Shown here: positions 1 to 9,107 of the stretch, one piece after another
How positions within the stretch are numbered: the first letter of the stretch is position 1
Layout: each line of letters begins with the position of its first letter
Origin: JBOZRQ01 sp050789255
GTDB lineage: Bacteria > Bacillota > Sulfobacillia > Symbiobacteriales > Symbiobacteriaceae
Length of the DNA: 64,000 bases
Reading direction: 5' to 3'
Assembly: GCA_050789255.1 (NCBI GenBank)
Contig: JBOZRQ010000057.1
Span: 1 to 64,000 of the forward strand
Notes under the pieces: generated by a model
Databases searched by the model: none
Seen by the model: only the letters and a program-made list of their open reading frames with translations
Told to the model about the DNA's origin: nothing
Position numbers and translations under genes: made by a program

Positions 1-45
1 AAAAGTTTGTGGCTCTCATCAAAAGAGTGTACGTCTTCGCTTGCT

Positions 46-70
46 CTTTGCACTGTCTAGTTTTCAAGGT
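46..70 (-). promoter_or_regulatory. rRNA operon leader, boxA-like segment
   Basis: On the minus strand this reads CCTTGAAAACTAGACAGTGC, the conserved segment of Firmicutes rrn leaders and 16S-23S spacers. It lies downstream of a good promoter and points off the left edge, so a 16S gene is expected just outside the window. No rRNA sequence itself is visible here. Confidence 0.6.
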
Positions 71-112
71 CCCAGTCGTTCGCCACCCGGTCTTCCGAGC
101 GGCGAGGTTCTT

Positions 113-142
113 AGGTTACCACGCTCTGTAGCCGTTCGTCAA
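113..142 (-). promoter_or_regulatory. Probable rRNA operon promoter
   Basis: Minus strand TTGACG (142-137), an 18-base spacer and TAACCT (118-113). The start point would fall shortly before the boxA-like leader, and the unit reads leftwards out of the window. The tRNA operon to the right ends in its own terminator, so this promoter starts a separate transcript. Confidence 0.6.
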
Positions 143-261
143 CTGCCAATATCCACCTGACCGCTCGCCGGTGCGCTGCTTCCTTCCGGATCTGACGCGT
201 TGCCAGCGAGCTGCCAGCGGATTGGTGGGCCATAAGGGAACTCAACCCCTCGTCGCCCGAT

Positions 262-295
262 AGAAAAGCCACCTCCACTTGCATGGATGTGGCTT
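262..295 (-). terminator. Terminator of the tRNA operon
   Basis: Stem 266-272 with 289-295 (AAGCCAC/GTGGCTT) followed on the minus strand by a short T run. It sits directly downstream of the last tRNA gene, tRNA-Asn. Confidence 0.6.
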
Positions 296-297
296 GC

Positions 298-372
298 TGG
301 CTCCGGCTGTAGGATTCGAACCTACGACCCTCCGGTTAACAGCCGGATGCTCTACCGCTGAGCTAAGCCGGA
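298..372 (-). tRNA. tRNA-Asn (anticodon GTT)
   Basis: The cloverleaf folds with a 7-bp acceptor TCCGGCT/AGCCGGA, anticodon loop CTGTTAA and T-loop TTCGAAT. The CCA end is encoded at 300-298. This is the last gene of the 11-tRNA minus-strand operon. Confidence 0.95.
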
Positions 373-386
373 ATCAAAGGAAACCT

Positions 387-460
387 TGGTTGGGGATCCT
401 GGATTCGAACCAAGACTAGCTGAGTCAGAGTCAGCCGGGCTACCGTTACCCCAATCCCCA
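387..460 (-). tRNA. tRNA-Gln (anticodon CTG)
   Basis: Acceptor TGGGGAT/ATCCCCA, anticodon stem GCTGA/TCAGC with loop CTCTGAC, encoded CCA. The C34 anticodon reads CAG, the Gln codon favoured in GC-rich genomes. Confidence 0.94.
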
Positions 461-468
461 GTGGAACG

Positions 469-559
<91 letters not shown>

Positions 560-563
560 AAAA

Positions 564-639
564 TGGAGCTGGTGGCGGGACTCGAACCCGCGACCTGCTG
601 ATTACGAATCAGCTGCTCTACCGGCTGAGCTACACCAGC
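564..639 (-). tRNA. tRNA-Thr (anticodon CGT)
   Basis: Acceptor GCTGGTG/CACCAGC, anticodon stem GCTGA/TCAGC with loop TTCGTAA, discriminator U, encoded CCA. Confidence 0.95.
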
Positions 640-646
640 GGAACCG

Positions 647-721
647 TGGTGGACCGCGTAGGACTCGAACCTACAACCTGTCGATTAAGAGTCGAATGCT
701 CTACCATTGAGCTAGCGGTCC
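647..721 (-). tRNA. tRNA-Lys (anticodon CTT)
   Basis: Acceptor GGACCGC/GCGGTCC, anticodon loop CTCTTAA, encoded CCA. It is one of two Lys isoacceptors in this operon; the other, with TTT, is at 1429-1503. Confidence 0.94.
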
Positions 722-735
722 ATCATAAAGAAACC

Positions 736-826
736 TGGCGGAGAGAGAGGGATTTGAACCCTCGCGGGACTTGCGCCCCCTACAGCTTTAGCAAAGCCGC
801 CCCTTCAGCCACTTGGGTATCTCTCC
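736..826 (-). tRNA. tRNA-Ser (anticodon GCT)
   Basis: A class II tRNA with a long variable arm, acceptor GGAGAGA/TCTCTCC, anticodon stem CGGCT/AGCTG with loop TTGCTAA, encoded CCA. The structured repeat block lies just upstream in the operon. Confidence 0.95.
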
Positions 827-902
827 GTGACTGTAGTGTGCAGTGTACCAGGGCAGCTTACTCGGTGTAAAGACCGTTTCGACTGCCAAAGCTGGAACCG
901 TT

Positions 903-1070
903 GTCGGCCCTCTCGTGGTTACTTCGTAACCTACTGCCGGGCGACCCATTGCTTCGGTGCTGGTCGGCCCTCTCGTGGTTGCCTAGGGCAACCTACTGCC
1001 GGGCGACCAATTGCTTCGGTGCTGGTCGGCCCTCTCGTGGTTGCCTAGGGCAACCTACTGCCGGGCGACC
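903..1070 (-). repeat. Three tandem hairpin repeats inside the tRNA operon
   Basis: Three copies (903-946, 963-1008, 1025-1070) of a 44-46 base unit starting GTCGGCCCTCTCGTGGTT. Each has an outer pair GTCG/CGAC and an inner perfect hairpin. The inner stem is GGTTAC/GTAACC in copy 1 but GGTTGCC/GGCAACC in copies 2 and 3, so both arms changed together. The linkers after the units carry TTCG-loop hairpins, the last being CCAGTTCC-TTCG-GAACTGG. The block fills the gap between tRNA-Pro and tRNA-Ser and would be part of the precursor transcript. No protein is expected here. Confidence 0.85.
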
Positions 1071-1083
1071 AGTTCCTTCGGAA

Positions 1084-1162
<79 letters not shown>

Positions 1163-1172
1163 ACATGATAAA

Positions 1173-1250
1173 TGGGCTGACCGACCGGAGTCGAACCGGC
1201 GACCTCAAGAGCCACAATCTTGCGCTCTAACCAACTGAGCTACGGCCAGC
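1173..1250 (-). tRNA. tRNA-His (anticodon GTG)
   Basis: Anticodon stem CAAGA/TCTTG with loop TTGTGGC. It shows the His-specific extra G(-1) opposite discriminator C73, with encoded CCA. Confidence 0.94.
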
Positions 1251-1265
1251 ATGAAACAAGGAACA

Positions 1266-1341
1266 TGGCGTGCCCGGCAGGGATCGAACCTGCGGCCTCT
1301 TGCTCCGGAGGCAAGCGCTCTATCCGCTGAGCTACGGGCAC
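1266..1341 (-). tRNA. tRNA-Arg (anticodon CCG)
   Basis: Acceptor GTGCCCG/CGGGCAC, anticodon stem CTTGC/GCAAG with loop CTCCGGA, encoded CCA. Confidence 0.95.
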
Positions 1342-1346
1342 GTCTA

Positions 1347-1421
1347 TGGAGGTGGGTGTGGGATTTGAACCCACGGATAACGGTTTTGCAGACCGCCGCG
1401 TTACCACTTCGCCAACCCACC
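1347..1421 (-). tRNA. tRNA-Cys (anticodon GCA)
   Basis: Acceptor GGTGGGT/ACCCACC, anticodon stem GCGGT/ACCGT with loop CTGCAAA, discriminator U as is usual for Cys, encoded CCA. Confidence 0.95.
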
Positions 1422-1428
1422 GAATGCT

Positions 1429-1503
1429 TGGTGGGCCATGTTGGCTTCGAACCAACGACACTCCGCTTAAAAGGCGGATGCTCTACCCCTGAGCTAATGG
1501 CCC
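1429..1503 (-). tRNA. tRNA-Lys (anticodon TTT)
   Basis: Acceptor GGGCCAT/ATGGCCC, anticodon stem TCCGC/GCGGA with loop CTTTTAA, encoded CCA. It is the first gene of the operon, nearest the promoter. Confidence 0.95.
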
Positions 1504-1542
1504 GTCTCTATGTGCCGCCGAAATGACTGGCGGCGAAGATTT

Positions 1543-1571
1543 ATGATAGCGTGCTTGAGTCATCTCGTCAA
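1543..1571 (-). promoter_or_regulatory. Promoter of the 11-tRNA operon
   Basis: Minus strand TTGACG (1571-1566), a 17-base spacer and TATCAT (1548-1543), about 40 bases upstream of the first tRNA. A small GCCGCC/GGCGGC hairpin follows in the leader. Confidence 0.75.
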
Positions 1572-1728
1572 CACGGCATTTTATGGTACTAATCCCATTC
1601 TAGCGCCCGATAGCGCTGTATATTGAAGAAAATCGCTACGAGACCTAGCTTATTCGCAACGCGGCGGAAAAGTGCAGGACTGGCGCTGCCCGCGGGCGAA
1701 GACCTCATGAATGCAAGGAGGCACGCCC

Positions 1729-2532
1729 ATGCGAGTAGACTACCACACCCACCATTACCGTTGCGGCCACGCCGTAGGGCAAATGTCTGAGTACATTGAA
1801 GCGGCGATCAGCGCCGGCATCGACGAGATCGGCCTCAGTGACCACAGCCCGATCCTGCACCTCGGCGACGTCGACCGGCCGCTCCCCCGCATCACCATGG
1901 CCAAGTCGGAGCTCCCCAACTACATGCGGGAGATCGCCCAGTTGCGCGACCAATATGCGAACCGAATCACCGTGCGCCTCGGTATCGAGTCCGACTTCAT
2001 CGACGGTCTGGAGGAGAGCTACCGGGCGCTCTGGCGGCAATATCCCCTGGATTACGTCATCGGCTCGGTCCACTGGCTCGACGGCTGGTCGATCTTCGAG
2101 AACGATCTGCCTGAGGGCAGGAGTGCCGAGGCCATCTACGCCGACTACCTGCGGGCAACCCAGCTTGCGGCCAAGAGCGGCGTCTACGACATCATTGGGC
2201 ACCTTGACTGCCTGAAGACCAGCGGGCATATTCACGACCTCGCCATTACGCCGCTCCTTGAGGAGACCGTCCGGGTACTGGCGGAAAGCGGCGTGGCGAT
2301 CGAGCTGAACACCTCCGGCTGGCGGAAGTCGTGCGCGGACTGCTACCCCCGTATGGAACTGCTGGCCCGGTGCCATCACTACGGTGTGCCGGTCACTCTG
2401 GGTTCGGATTCCCACGCTCCCGAGCAGGTGGCCTCTCATTTTGATGACGCGGTTGCCCTGCTTCAGGAGGTAGGCTACCGGCAGATCGCAACCTTCTCGC
2501 AGCGCCGCCGCACCTTGCTCCCCCTTACGTAA
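1729..2532 (+). CDS. hisJ: PHP-domain histidinol-phosphatase-like phosphoesterase
   Basis: 267 aa. The protein opens with MRVDYHTHHYRCGHA, the PHP-domain metal motif HTH. Later metal ligands are visible in LSDHSP, IGSVHWL, DIIGHLD and GSDSHAPE, which is the full PHP set. HisJ-type enzymes remove phosphate from L-histidinol phosphate in the cytoplasm, the penultimate step of histidine synthesis. The ATG at 1729 has an AAGGAGG site 8 bases upstream and is preferred to an in-frame ATG at 1711. No other his gene is nearby and the gene ends in its own hairpin, so a different sugar- or nucleotide-phosphate substrate is possible. The family call is firm; the substrate is inferred. Confidence 0.8.
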   Translation: MRVDYHTHHYRCGHAVGQMSEYIEAAISAGIDEIGLSDHSPILHLGDVDRPLPRITMAKSELPNYMREIAQLRDQYANRITVRLGIESDFIDGLEESYRALWRQYPLDYVIGSVHWLDGWSIFENDLPEGRSAEAIYADYLRATQLAAKSGVYDIIGHLDCLKTSGHIHDLAITPLLEETVRVLAESGVAIELNTSGWRKSCADCYPRMELLARCHHYGVPVTLGSDSHAPEQVASHFDDAVALLQEVGYRQIATFSQRRRTLLPLT

Positions 2533-2534
2533 GC

Positions 2535-2564
2535 GAGGCTCCCGCTTTCGCGGGAGCCTCATTA
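2535..2564 (+). terminator. Terminator after the PHP phosphatase gene
   Basis: A 10-bp GC-rich stem GAGGCTCCCG/CGGGAGCCTC with a TTTCG-type loop, starting 3 bases after the stop. The following sequence is only weakly T-rich. Confidence 0.6.
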
Positions 2565-2619
2565 TAGGTCTGAGGTAGATTCGCCATGCTAGGTGTGTCC
2601 GCAGAATCTCAATTGAACC

Positions 2620-2668
2620 TTAACACTACGACCCAAACGCCTTAACACCGCTCGGATATGGTTAAAGT
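2620..2668 (+). promoter_or_regulatory. Pho-box-like repeats upstream of pstS
   Basis: TTAACA at 2620-2625 and again at 2642-2647, 22 bp apart (two 11-bp steps), with a third partial copy GTTAAAG near 2661. Gram-positive PhoP binds TTAACA-type direct repeats on 11-bp spacing. A related pair precedes pstC, which supports a shared operator. Confidence 0.5.
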
Positions 2669-2709
2669 GTAAGGATTCCCACCCCACCAAAAAGGAGATG
2701 TGTCCTCCC

Positions 2710-3579
2710 ATGAACAAAGTAATCAAGGGTGTTGCTGCGCTCCTCACCACCGGCGTGTTGGCTCTCAGTCTGTCCGGCTGCGGTGGCAACCAGAACCAGG
2801 CCCCCGCCCCCGGTGGCGGCGGTGCCAAGGTGGAAGGCACCGTTACGGCCAGCGGCTCGACCGCGCTGCTGCCGCTGGTGCAGGCTGCCGCTGAACTGTT
2901 CATGCAGACGAACGACAAGGTCACCATCACCGCCAGCGGCGGCGGCTCCTTTAACGGGCTGAGCCAGGTTGCCAGCGGTGCCGTGCAGATCGGCAACTCC
3001 GATGTCCAGGCCACCGGCGACCAGGCGAACGGTCTTGTTGACCACAAGGTCTCGGTTTCGCCGTTCGTGATCATCGTCAGTAAGGATGTCACCGCGCAGG
3101 ATGTCACCCTGGAGCAGCTCGCCAAGATCTTCCGCGGGGAGATCACCAACTGGAAGGATGTTGGCGGCAAGGACCAGAAGATCACCATTGTCAGCCGCCA
3201 GCAGTCCTCGGGCTCCCGGGCCACCATCGTCGCCACCGTGCTGAAGGGCCAGGGCGACATCGCCAAGGAAGCTCTCCAGCAGGACTCCAACGGCAAGGTG
3301 CAGGAGACGGTCGCCGGCACCCCCGGCGCCATCGGCTACGTGGACGCTCCCTACTACAAGGCTGACAAGCACGGCGCCCTGAAGATTGGCGGCGTCGCCT
3401 ACAGCCCCGACGCAGTCATCAACGGCCAGTGGCCCATCTTCGCCTACGGGCACATGTATACCAAGGGCGAGGCGACCGGCGCGACCAAGGCGTTCATCGA
3501 CTACATCATGAGCAAGGAGTTCCAGGAGGGCACGGCCGCCCAACTGGGGTTCATTCCGATCACCAAGATGACGAAGTAA
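2710..3579 (+). CDS. pstS: Phosphate ABC transporter substrate-binding lipoprotein PstS
   Basis: 289 aa. The N-terminus MNKVIKGVAALLTTGVLALS ends in a lipobox LSGC, so the protein is exported and anchored by lipidated Cys25. The mature part has PstS hallmarks: TASGSTALLPLV near residue 50, a GNSDVQATGDQ segment, and SSGSRATI near residue 165 that binds the phosphate oxygens. It captures phosphate for PstCAB. The ATG at 2710 gives the signal peptide directly; an ATG at 2698 overlaps the GGAG site and is less likely. The gene is followed by a hairpin and then phoPR, so pstS can be made in excess of the permease. Confidence 0.95.
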   Translation: MNKVIKGVAALLTTGVLALSLSGCGGNQNQAPAPGGGGAKVEGTVTASGSTALLPLVQAAAELFMQTNDKVTITASGGGSFNGLSQVASGAVQIGNSDVQATGDQANGLVDHKVSVSPFVIIVSKDVTAQDVTLEQLAKIFRGEITNWKDVGGKDQKITIVSRQQSSGSRATIVATVLKGQGDIAKEALQQDSNGKVQETVAGTPGAIGYVDAPYYKADKHGALKIGGVAYSPDAVINGQWPIFAYGHMYTKGEATGATKAFIDYIMSKEFQEGTAAQLGFIPITKMTK

Positions 3580-3594
3580 CCCGATGAGCAAGGC

Positions 3595-3631
3595 GACCCC
3601 CAGGTTGCAGAGGGCAGCCTGGGGGTCCTTT
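3595..3631 (+). terminator. Terminator or attenuator between pstS and phoP
   Basis: Perfect 10-bp stem GACCCCCAGG/CCTGGGGGTC (3595-3604 with 3618-3627) followed by CTTTG. The short T tract suggests partial read-through into phoP. Confidence 0.65.
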
Positions 3632-3655
3632 GCCGGGGGCTGGAGGTGCTTGGCA

Positions 3656-4359
<704 letters not shown>

Positions 4360-4363
<4 letters not shown>

Positions 4364-5763
4364 AAGGGCTGCAACGACAGGCGGCTCTGGTCTTCCTGGC
4401 GCCGCTCCTGGGTGTGTTGGCAATCGGCCTGCCCTACGTGGTGTCAGGCCGATTTGTGCGCGCTCTGCACGGCGAAATCACCTGGGTCGACCTCGTAGTT
4501 TGGGTCTGTATCGGCATGATCATGATGCTGCCGCCCCTGCTGGGCTACCGTGTCATGGTCCGGGTGGCCGGCTCCCTCAGCGAGTCGTCGGAAGTGGTCC
4601 GGCGGGTAGCCGAGGGGGACTTCTCGCGCACGCTGGCGGCCTGGGCGGCTGAACACAGCGAGCTGTTCGATCTGGAGCAGGGCATCAACGCCACTGCACT
4701 GCGTTTGCGGGACCGGCTGATCGAACTGGGCGAGGAGAAGGCCCGGCTGGAGGCGATCTTGGCCAATATGGCCGAAGGCGTCCTCCTGATGGATGCCCAA
4801 AAGCGCATCCTGATGGTGAACCCCGCTGCCGAGGCGATGTTCGGGCGCCCCGCCGAGGATGTGATCGGGCGGGACCACCTGGAGATCACCCACCACTTTG
4901 ACCTGGACCAGCGGCTCGACCGGGTGCTGAGCTCCGGCGAGCCGGAGCTGCTGGAGATCAAGCGGGCCCGCCCCGAAGAGCAGATCCTCGAGTGCCGCCT
5001 CGCCCCCGCCGGCGCCGGCCTTAAGGAGCAGCGGGGCCTCCTGCTGGTGCTGCGCGATATCACTCGCCCCCGTCGCCTCGAGCAGATGCGAACCGAGTTC
5101 GTCTCCAACGTCACCCACGAGTTGCGGACCCCGCTGACCTCGATTGGCGGATTCGCCGAAACCCTGCTCGAAGGTGCCCTGGATGATCCCGACACGGCCC
5201 GTCATTTTGTGGGCATCATAAAGAAGGAGAGCGAGCACCTCAGCCGGCTGATTGAGGATATCCTCGACCTCTCCCGCATTGAGTCCGGCAAATGGAAGAT
5301 GCAGAAGGCGCCGGTCGACCTCGGCGCCCTTACGCAGGAGACGTCCGGGCGCCTCCGGTCCAAGGCCGAGAACCTGGGCGTGCACCTGGAGGTTATAGTT
5401 CCGGCGGATATCCCGACGATTCCTGGCGATCCTCACCGGCTGGCCCAGGTGCTGATCAATCTGATCGACAACGCCCTGAAGTACACCCCGGCGGGCGGCA
5501 AGGTGACGGTTTCAGCCGAAGACGAGCCCCAGCATGTTAAGCTGGTCATCTCCGATACGGGCACAGGCATGCCGAAGGCCGACCTGCCGCGCATTTTCGA
5601 GCGCTTCTACCGGGTTGACAAGGCCCGCACCCGCTCCACGGGCGGCACCGGCCTTGGCCTCTCCATCGTCAAGCACATCGTCGACGCCCATGGGGGCACC
5701 ATCAGCGTGGTTAGCGATGTGGGTCAGGGCGCAACCTTTACGATAACCATCCCGAAATCTTAA
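4360..5763 (+). CDS. phoR: Phosphate regulon sensor histidine kinase
   Basis: 467 aa. Two membrane segments (about 8-30 and 45-66) flank a very short external loop, followed by a HAMP-like linker (to about 125), a PAS domain (about 130-235), HisKA with the phospho-accepting H253 in VTHELRTP, and an HATPase domain with NLIDNALKYTP, DTGTGM and GGTGLGLS. The tiny external loop means it is unlikely to sense phosphate directly. As in other PhoR proteins, input probably comes from the Pst transporter and PhoU, encoded downstream. The start overlaps the phoP stop. Confidence 0.93.
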
Positions 5764-5795
5764 TACAGCCATAATCCATCATTACGATGCGTTTG

Positions 5796-5812
5796 TTAAC
5801 GTTTGGTTAGGT
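5796..5812 (+). promoter_or_regulatory. Pho-box-like repeat upstream of pstC
   Basis: TTAACG (5796-5801) and TTAGGT (5807-5812), exactly 11 bp apart, 33 bases before the pstC start. This is a shorter version of the repeats before pstS and would give the permease operon its own PhoP-controlled promoter. Confidence 0.5.
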
Positions 5813-5844
5813 AACGCCGCTCCGTCGGGGAGGGAACAGTCTCC

Positions 5845-6711
5845 TTGCAACGAGCCCATACGACCGACCGCGTAGCCACCCGTCTCCTGTGGGCCAGCGC
5901 CTTGCTGGTTACGGCGGTCATCGCAGCGATCCTGATCTTCGTCGGCAAAGAGGGCCTCCTCACCTTCACGCAGGTCAACCCGTTCGCGTTCTTCTTCAGC
6001 CCCAACTGGAACCCGCCGCAAAACCAGTTCGGTGCGCTCGCCTTCTTCATCGGCTCCATGGCCGCCACCGGCCTGGCGCTGCTGATCGGCGCCCCGCTGG
6101 GCCTGGCCGGCGCCATCTTCATGGCCAAGGTCTCCCCTGGCTGGATGCGCTCCCTGCTGCGGCAGGCCAGTAACCTGTTCGTCGGCATCCCCTCGGTGGT
6201 CTACGGCTATATCGGCATGACAACCCTGGTGCCCTGGGTGCGTGACCACGTGGGCGGGCAGGGTTACGGTCTCCTGGTGGCCGGACTGATCCTGGCGATT
6301 ATGGTCCTCCCCACGATTATTGGCGTCGCAGAAGACGCAATCCGTGATGTGCCGATTGCCCTCGAGGAAGGTTCTCTGGGGCTGGGCGCCACCCGCTGGC
6401 AAACGATCTGGAACGTGCTGATTCCCGCTGCCAAGCCCCGCATCCTGGCGGGCATCATCCTGGCATTCGCCCGGGCCTTTGGTGAGACCACGGCCGTGCA
6501 GATGGTGATCGGCAACTCGCCCCGCGTTCCCAACAGCCTGGTGACCAGCACCTCCACCCTCACCAGCCAGATCATTATGGAGATGGGTCAAACGCCCCCC
6601 GGCACCGTCTGGAACCGGGCGCTCTTCATGATGGCCTTCGGGCTGCTGGCCAACTCGCTGCTGATGATTCTGCTGGTCCGCTGGGTCAGCAACCGGGGGG
6701 TGGAGCGATGA
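5845..6711 (+). CDS. pstC: Phosphate ABC transporter permease PstC
   Basis: 288 aa with about six membrane helices. The first is LLWASALLVTAVIAAILIFV. The binding-protein-dependent transport EAA loop appears as ALEEGSLGLGATRWQT near residue 180, which couples to the ATPase PstB. It pairs with PstA to form the phosphate channel. The start is a TTG with GGGGAGGG 10 bases upstream; no ATG or GTG fits as well. The last 4 bases overlap pstA. Confidence 0.93.
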   Translation: MQRAHTTDRVATRLLWASALLVTAVIAAILIFVGKEGLLTFTQVNPFAFFFSPNWNPPQNQFGALAFFIGSMAATGLALLIGAPLGLAGAIFMAKVSPGWMRSLLRQASNLFVGIPSVVYGYIGMTTLVPWVRDHVGGQGYGLLVAGLILAIMVLPTIIGVAEDAIRDVPIALEEGSLGLGATRWQTIWNVLIPAAKPRILAGIILAFARAFGETTAVQMVIGNSPRVPNSLVTSTSTLTSQIIMEMGQTPPGTVWNRALFMMAFGLLANSLLMILLVRWVSNRGVER

Positions 6712-7571
6712 GCCGGGCTCGCATAGCAGACCAGATTGCGACCGTGGTTCTCTGGGCCGCCGGCCTGCTGATTCTGGCGATCCTCGCTGCCTTCCTCATC
6801 CGCATTCTGGGCCGTGGCCTGCCCGTGATCGACTGGAACTTTCTGACCCGCCGGCCCACCACCATGACTGCCGGCGGCGGCATCGGACCCGAGCTGTTCA
6901 ACACCTTCTACGTGACGGGCCTCTCACTGCTCTTCTCCCTGCCTGTGGGCCTCGGCGCCGGCATTTATATGGCCGAGTACGCCAAGCCGGGGCGGTTGAC
7001 CAACATGATCCGGCTCAGCGTCGAAGCCCTGGCCTCGGTGCCCTCCATCGTGCTGGGCCTGTTCGGGATGATCATCTTCGTCAATACGATGGGGTGGGGG
7101 TTCACGGTTCTGGGCGGCGCCCTGGCCCTGGCTCTGCTCAACCTGCCTGTCCTGGTGCGGGTGACGGAAGAGTCGATGCGGTCTGTCTCCCAGGCCTACC
7201 GGGAAGGCAGCCTGGCGCTGGGGGCCACCCGCTGGCAAACCGTCTCCCGGGCGGTACTGCCCAGCGCCCTGCCCTCGATCTTGACCGGCGTAACGCTCGT
7301 GGCGGGCCGTGCGATCGGCGAGACAGCGATCCTCATCTACACGGCGGGTGTCACGGTCTCCCGGCAGTACCCGGACTGGCGACTGTTCTCGGCGGGCGAG
7401 ACGCTGGCAGTCCGCATCTGGTACGTCACGTCCGAGGCGCTCGTCCCCGATGCGGACCGGATCGCCGCCGGCACCAGTGCTCTGCTTCTGCTGGTCGTGT
7501 TAGCCTTTAACCTCTTGCTGGCTGCGCCGGTCTATTGGTGGAGCCGCAAGACCTCCGGCCGGGCACACTAA
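6708..7571 (+). CDS. pstA: Phosphate ABC transporter permease PstA
   Basis: 287 aa with about six membrane helices. The EAA loop reads YREGSLALGATRWQT near residue 165, closely matching PstC as expected for a heterodimeric permease. The ATG overlaps the pstC stop (ATGA). A 30-base gap with its own AAAGGAG site separates it from pstB. Confidence 0.93.
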   Translation: MSRARIADQIATVVLWAAGLLILAILAAFLIRILGRGLPVIDWNFLTRRPTTMTAGGGIGPELFNTFYVTGLSLLFSLPVGLGAGIYMAEYAKPGRLTNMIRLSVEALASVPSIVLGLFGMIIFVNTMGWGFTVLGGALALALLNLPVLVRVTEESMRSVSQAYREGSLALGATRWQTVSRAVLPSALPSILTGVTLVAGRAIGETAILIYTAGVTVSRQYPDWRLFSAGETLAVRIWYVTSEALVPDADRIAAGTSALLLLVVLAFNLLLAAPVYWWSRKTSGRAH

Positions 7572-7601
7572 GAGCGCCGCTCATGAAAGGAGTCTCTGCC
7601 C

Positions 7602-8363
7602 TTGTCTGAGCAAACTCGTATACAGGTAGAGAATCTTGACCTGTACTATGGCACCTTCCGGGCGCTGCGCTCGATTCGCCTGGATATTCCCACGAACCGT
7701 GTCCTGGCCCTGATCGGCCCCTCGGGGTGCGGCAAGTCGACCTTCTTGCGCACCCTCAACCGGATGAACGACCTGGTGCCGGGCGCCAGGGTACAGGGCA
7801 AGGTGCTGCTGGACGGTAAGGATATCTATGAGCCCTCGGTGGACGTCGTCCTCCTCCGCAAGCGCATTGGCATGGTCTTTCAGCGCCCGAACCCGTTCCC
7901 GATGTCGATCTATGACAACGTGGCCTACGGTCCTCGCATCCACGGGGAGTCGCGCAAGGCTGTGCTCGATGATCTGGTCGAGTCCTCGCTGCGGGGCGCC
8001 GCCCTGTGGGATGAGGTTAAAGACCGCTTAAGCAAGAGCGCCCTGGGTCTCTCGGGCGGCCAGCAACAGCGCCTGTGCATCGCCCGCTCGCTGGCGGTCA
8101 AGCCCGAGGTGCTGCTGATGGACGAGCCGGCTTCGGCCCTGGACCCGATCAGCACCGCCAAGGTGGAGGACCTGATTCGGGATCTCCGCCAGGACTACAC
8201 CATCGTGATTGTCACCCACAACATGCAGCAGGCTGCCCGCATCTCCGACGAGACCGCCTTCTTCCTTTCGGGAGAGCTGGTCGAGCACGGTTCCACGGGC
8301 AGCATGTTCACCAATCCCAAAGATCAGCGGACCGAGGACTACATCACAGGCCGCTTCGGTTAG
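7602..8363 (+). CDS. pstB: Phosphate ABC transporter ATPase PstB
   Basis: 253 aa. Walker A GPSGCGKST (39-47), Q-loop VFQRPNPFPMS, signature LSGGQQQRLCIARSLAV, Walker B VLLMDEPASALDP and switch His in IVTHNMQQA are all present. Q-loop RPNPFPMSIYDNVAYG is typical of PstB. It powers phosphate uptake at the cytoplasmic face. The start is a TTG with AAAGGAG 9 bases upstream. Confidence 0.95.
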   Translation: MSEQTRIQVENLDLYYGTFRALRSIRLDIPTNRVLALIGPSGCGKSTFLRTLNRMNDLVPGARVQGKVLLDGKDIYEPSVDVVLLRKRIGMVFQRPNPFPMSIYDNVAYGPRIHGESRKAVLDDLVESSLRGAALWDEVKDRLSKSALGLSGGQQQRLCIARSLAVKPEVLLMDEPASALDPISTAKVEDLIRDLRQDYTIVIVTHNMQQAARISDETAFFLSGELVEHGSTGSMFTNPKDQRTEDYITGRFG

Positions 8364-8382
8364 CCCAGAAAGGGGAGCCGCC

Positions 8383-9042
8383 ATGGCTACAAGAAGTTCG
8401 TTCCACGAGCAGCTGAAGAACCTTCAGCGTGACATCCTCAAGATGGGCCTCTTCGTCGGCGACGCGATCCCGAAGTCTGTTCAGTCGCTGGCCAAGCAAG
8501 ACACCGAGCTCGCCAATCAGGTAATCGCCGGCGACGACACGGTCGACGCCATGCTGATCGACATCGAAAAGCGTTGCCTGCAACTGATGGCGCTCCAGCA
8601 GCCGCTGGCGACCGACCTGCGGGCGATCGGCACGGCGCTGAAGATCGTGACCGACCTGGAGCGCATGGCGGACCACGCCACCGACATCGCCAAGGTGACG
8701 CTCCGGCTGGAGGGGGAGACGCTACCCAAGGAGCTCGTCGACATTCCTCGAATGGCCGAGCGGGTGCAGGTGATGACCTCCGAAGCGCTCGAGTCCTACG
8801 TCAACCGTGATGTGGAACGGGCTCGCCGCATGATTCAGATGGACGACGAGATCGACAGCACCTACAAGCGGATCTTCGACGACTTGATGTTGATCATGCA
8901 GGAGAAGCCCCAGTACATCAAGCAAAGCACTTACCTTTTGCTAGTAGCGATGTACCTGGAGCGGGTCGGAGACCACGCCACCAACCTCGGCGAGTGGACC
9001 ATCTACATGGTTACCGGCGAACTGAAGGACATGAACGCATGA
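8383..9042 (+). CDS. phoU: Phosphate signalling regulator PhoU
   Basis: 219 aa, all helical, made of two repeats of the PhoU three-helix fold. Each has the metal-cluster motif: DLERMADHATDIA near residue 90 and YLERVGDHATNLGEW near 195. PhoU links the Pst transporter to PhoR and limits phosphate uptake. The ATG at 8383 has AAAGGGGAG upstream; longer readings from within pstB are not needed. It is the last gene of the locus and is followed by a terminator. Confidence 0.94.
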   Translation: MATRSSFHEQLKNLQRDILKMGLFVGDAIPKSVQSLAKQDTELANQVIAGDDTVDAMLIDIEKRCLQLMALQQPLATDLRAIGTALKIVTDLERMADHATDIAKVTLRLEGETLPKELVDIPRMAERVQVMTSEALESYVNRDVERARRMIQMDDEIDSTYKRIFDDLMLIMQEKPQYIKQSTYLLLVAMYLERVGDHATNLGEWTIYMVTGELKDMNA

Positions 9043-9047
9043 AAAGG

Positions 9048-9082
9048 AAGCAGCCCACCTCTTGTGAGGGGGCTGCTTTTTC
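9048..9082. terminator. Terminator between phoU and the converging SLH gene
   Basis: Stem AGCAGCCC/GGGCTGCT (9049-9056 with 9070-9077) followed by five T on the plus strand. It serves phoU. Confidence 0.8.
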
Positions 9083-9107
9083 GTGCTCGGATGCAGGCCG
9101 CTTATGC

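Noticed and set aside
1..300. 5' end of a 16S rRNA gene
   Set aside because: Only promoter and leader-like sequence is visible; no conserved rRNA segment occurs before the left edge.
903..1070. Possible small CRISPR array
   Set aside because: Three units only, the linkers are themselves similar and palindromic, and the block is inside a tRNA operon with no cas genes.
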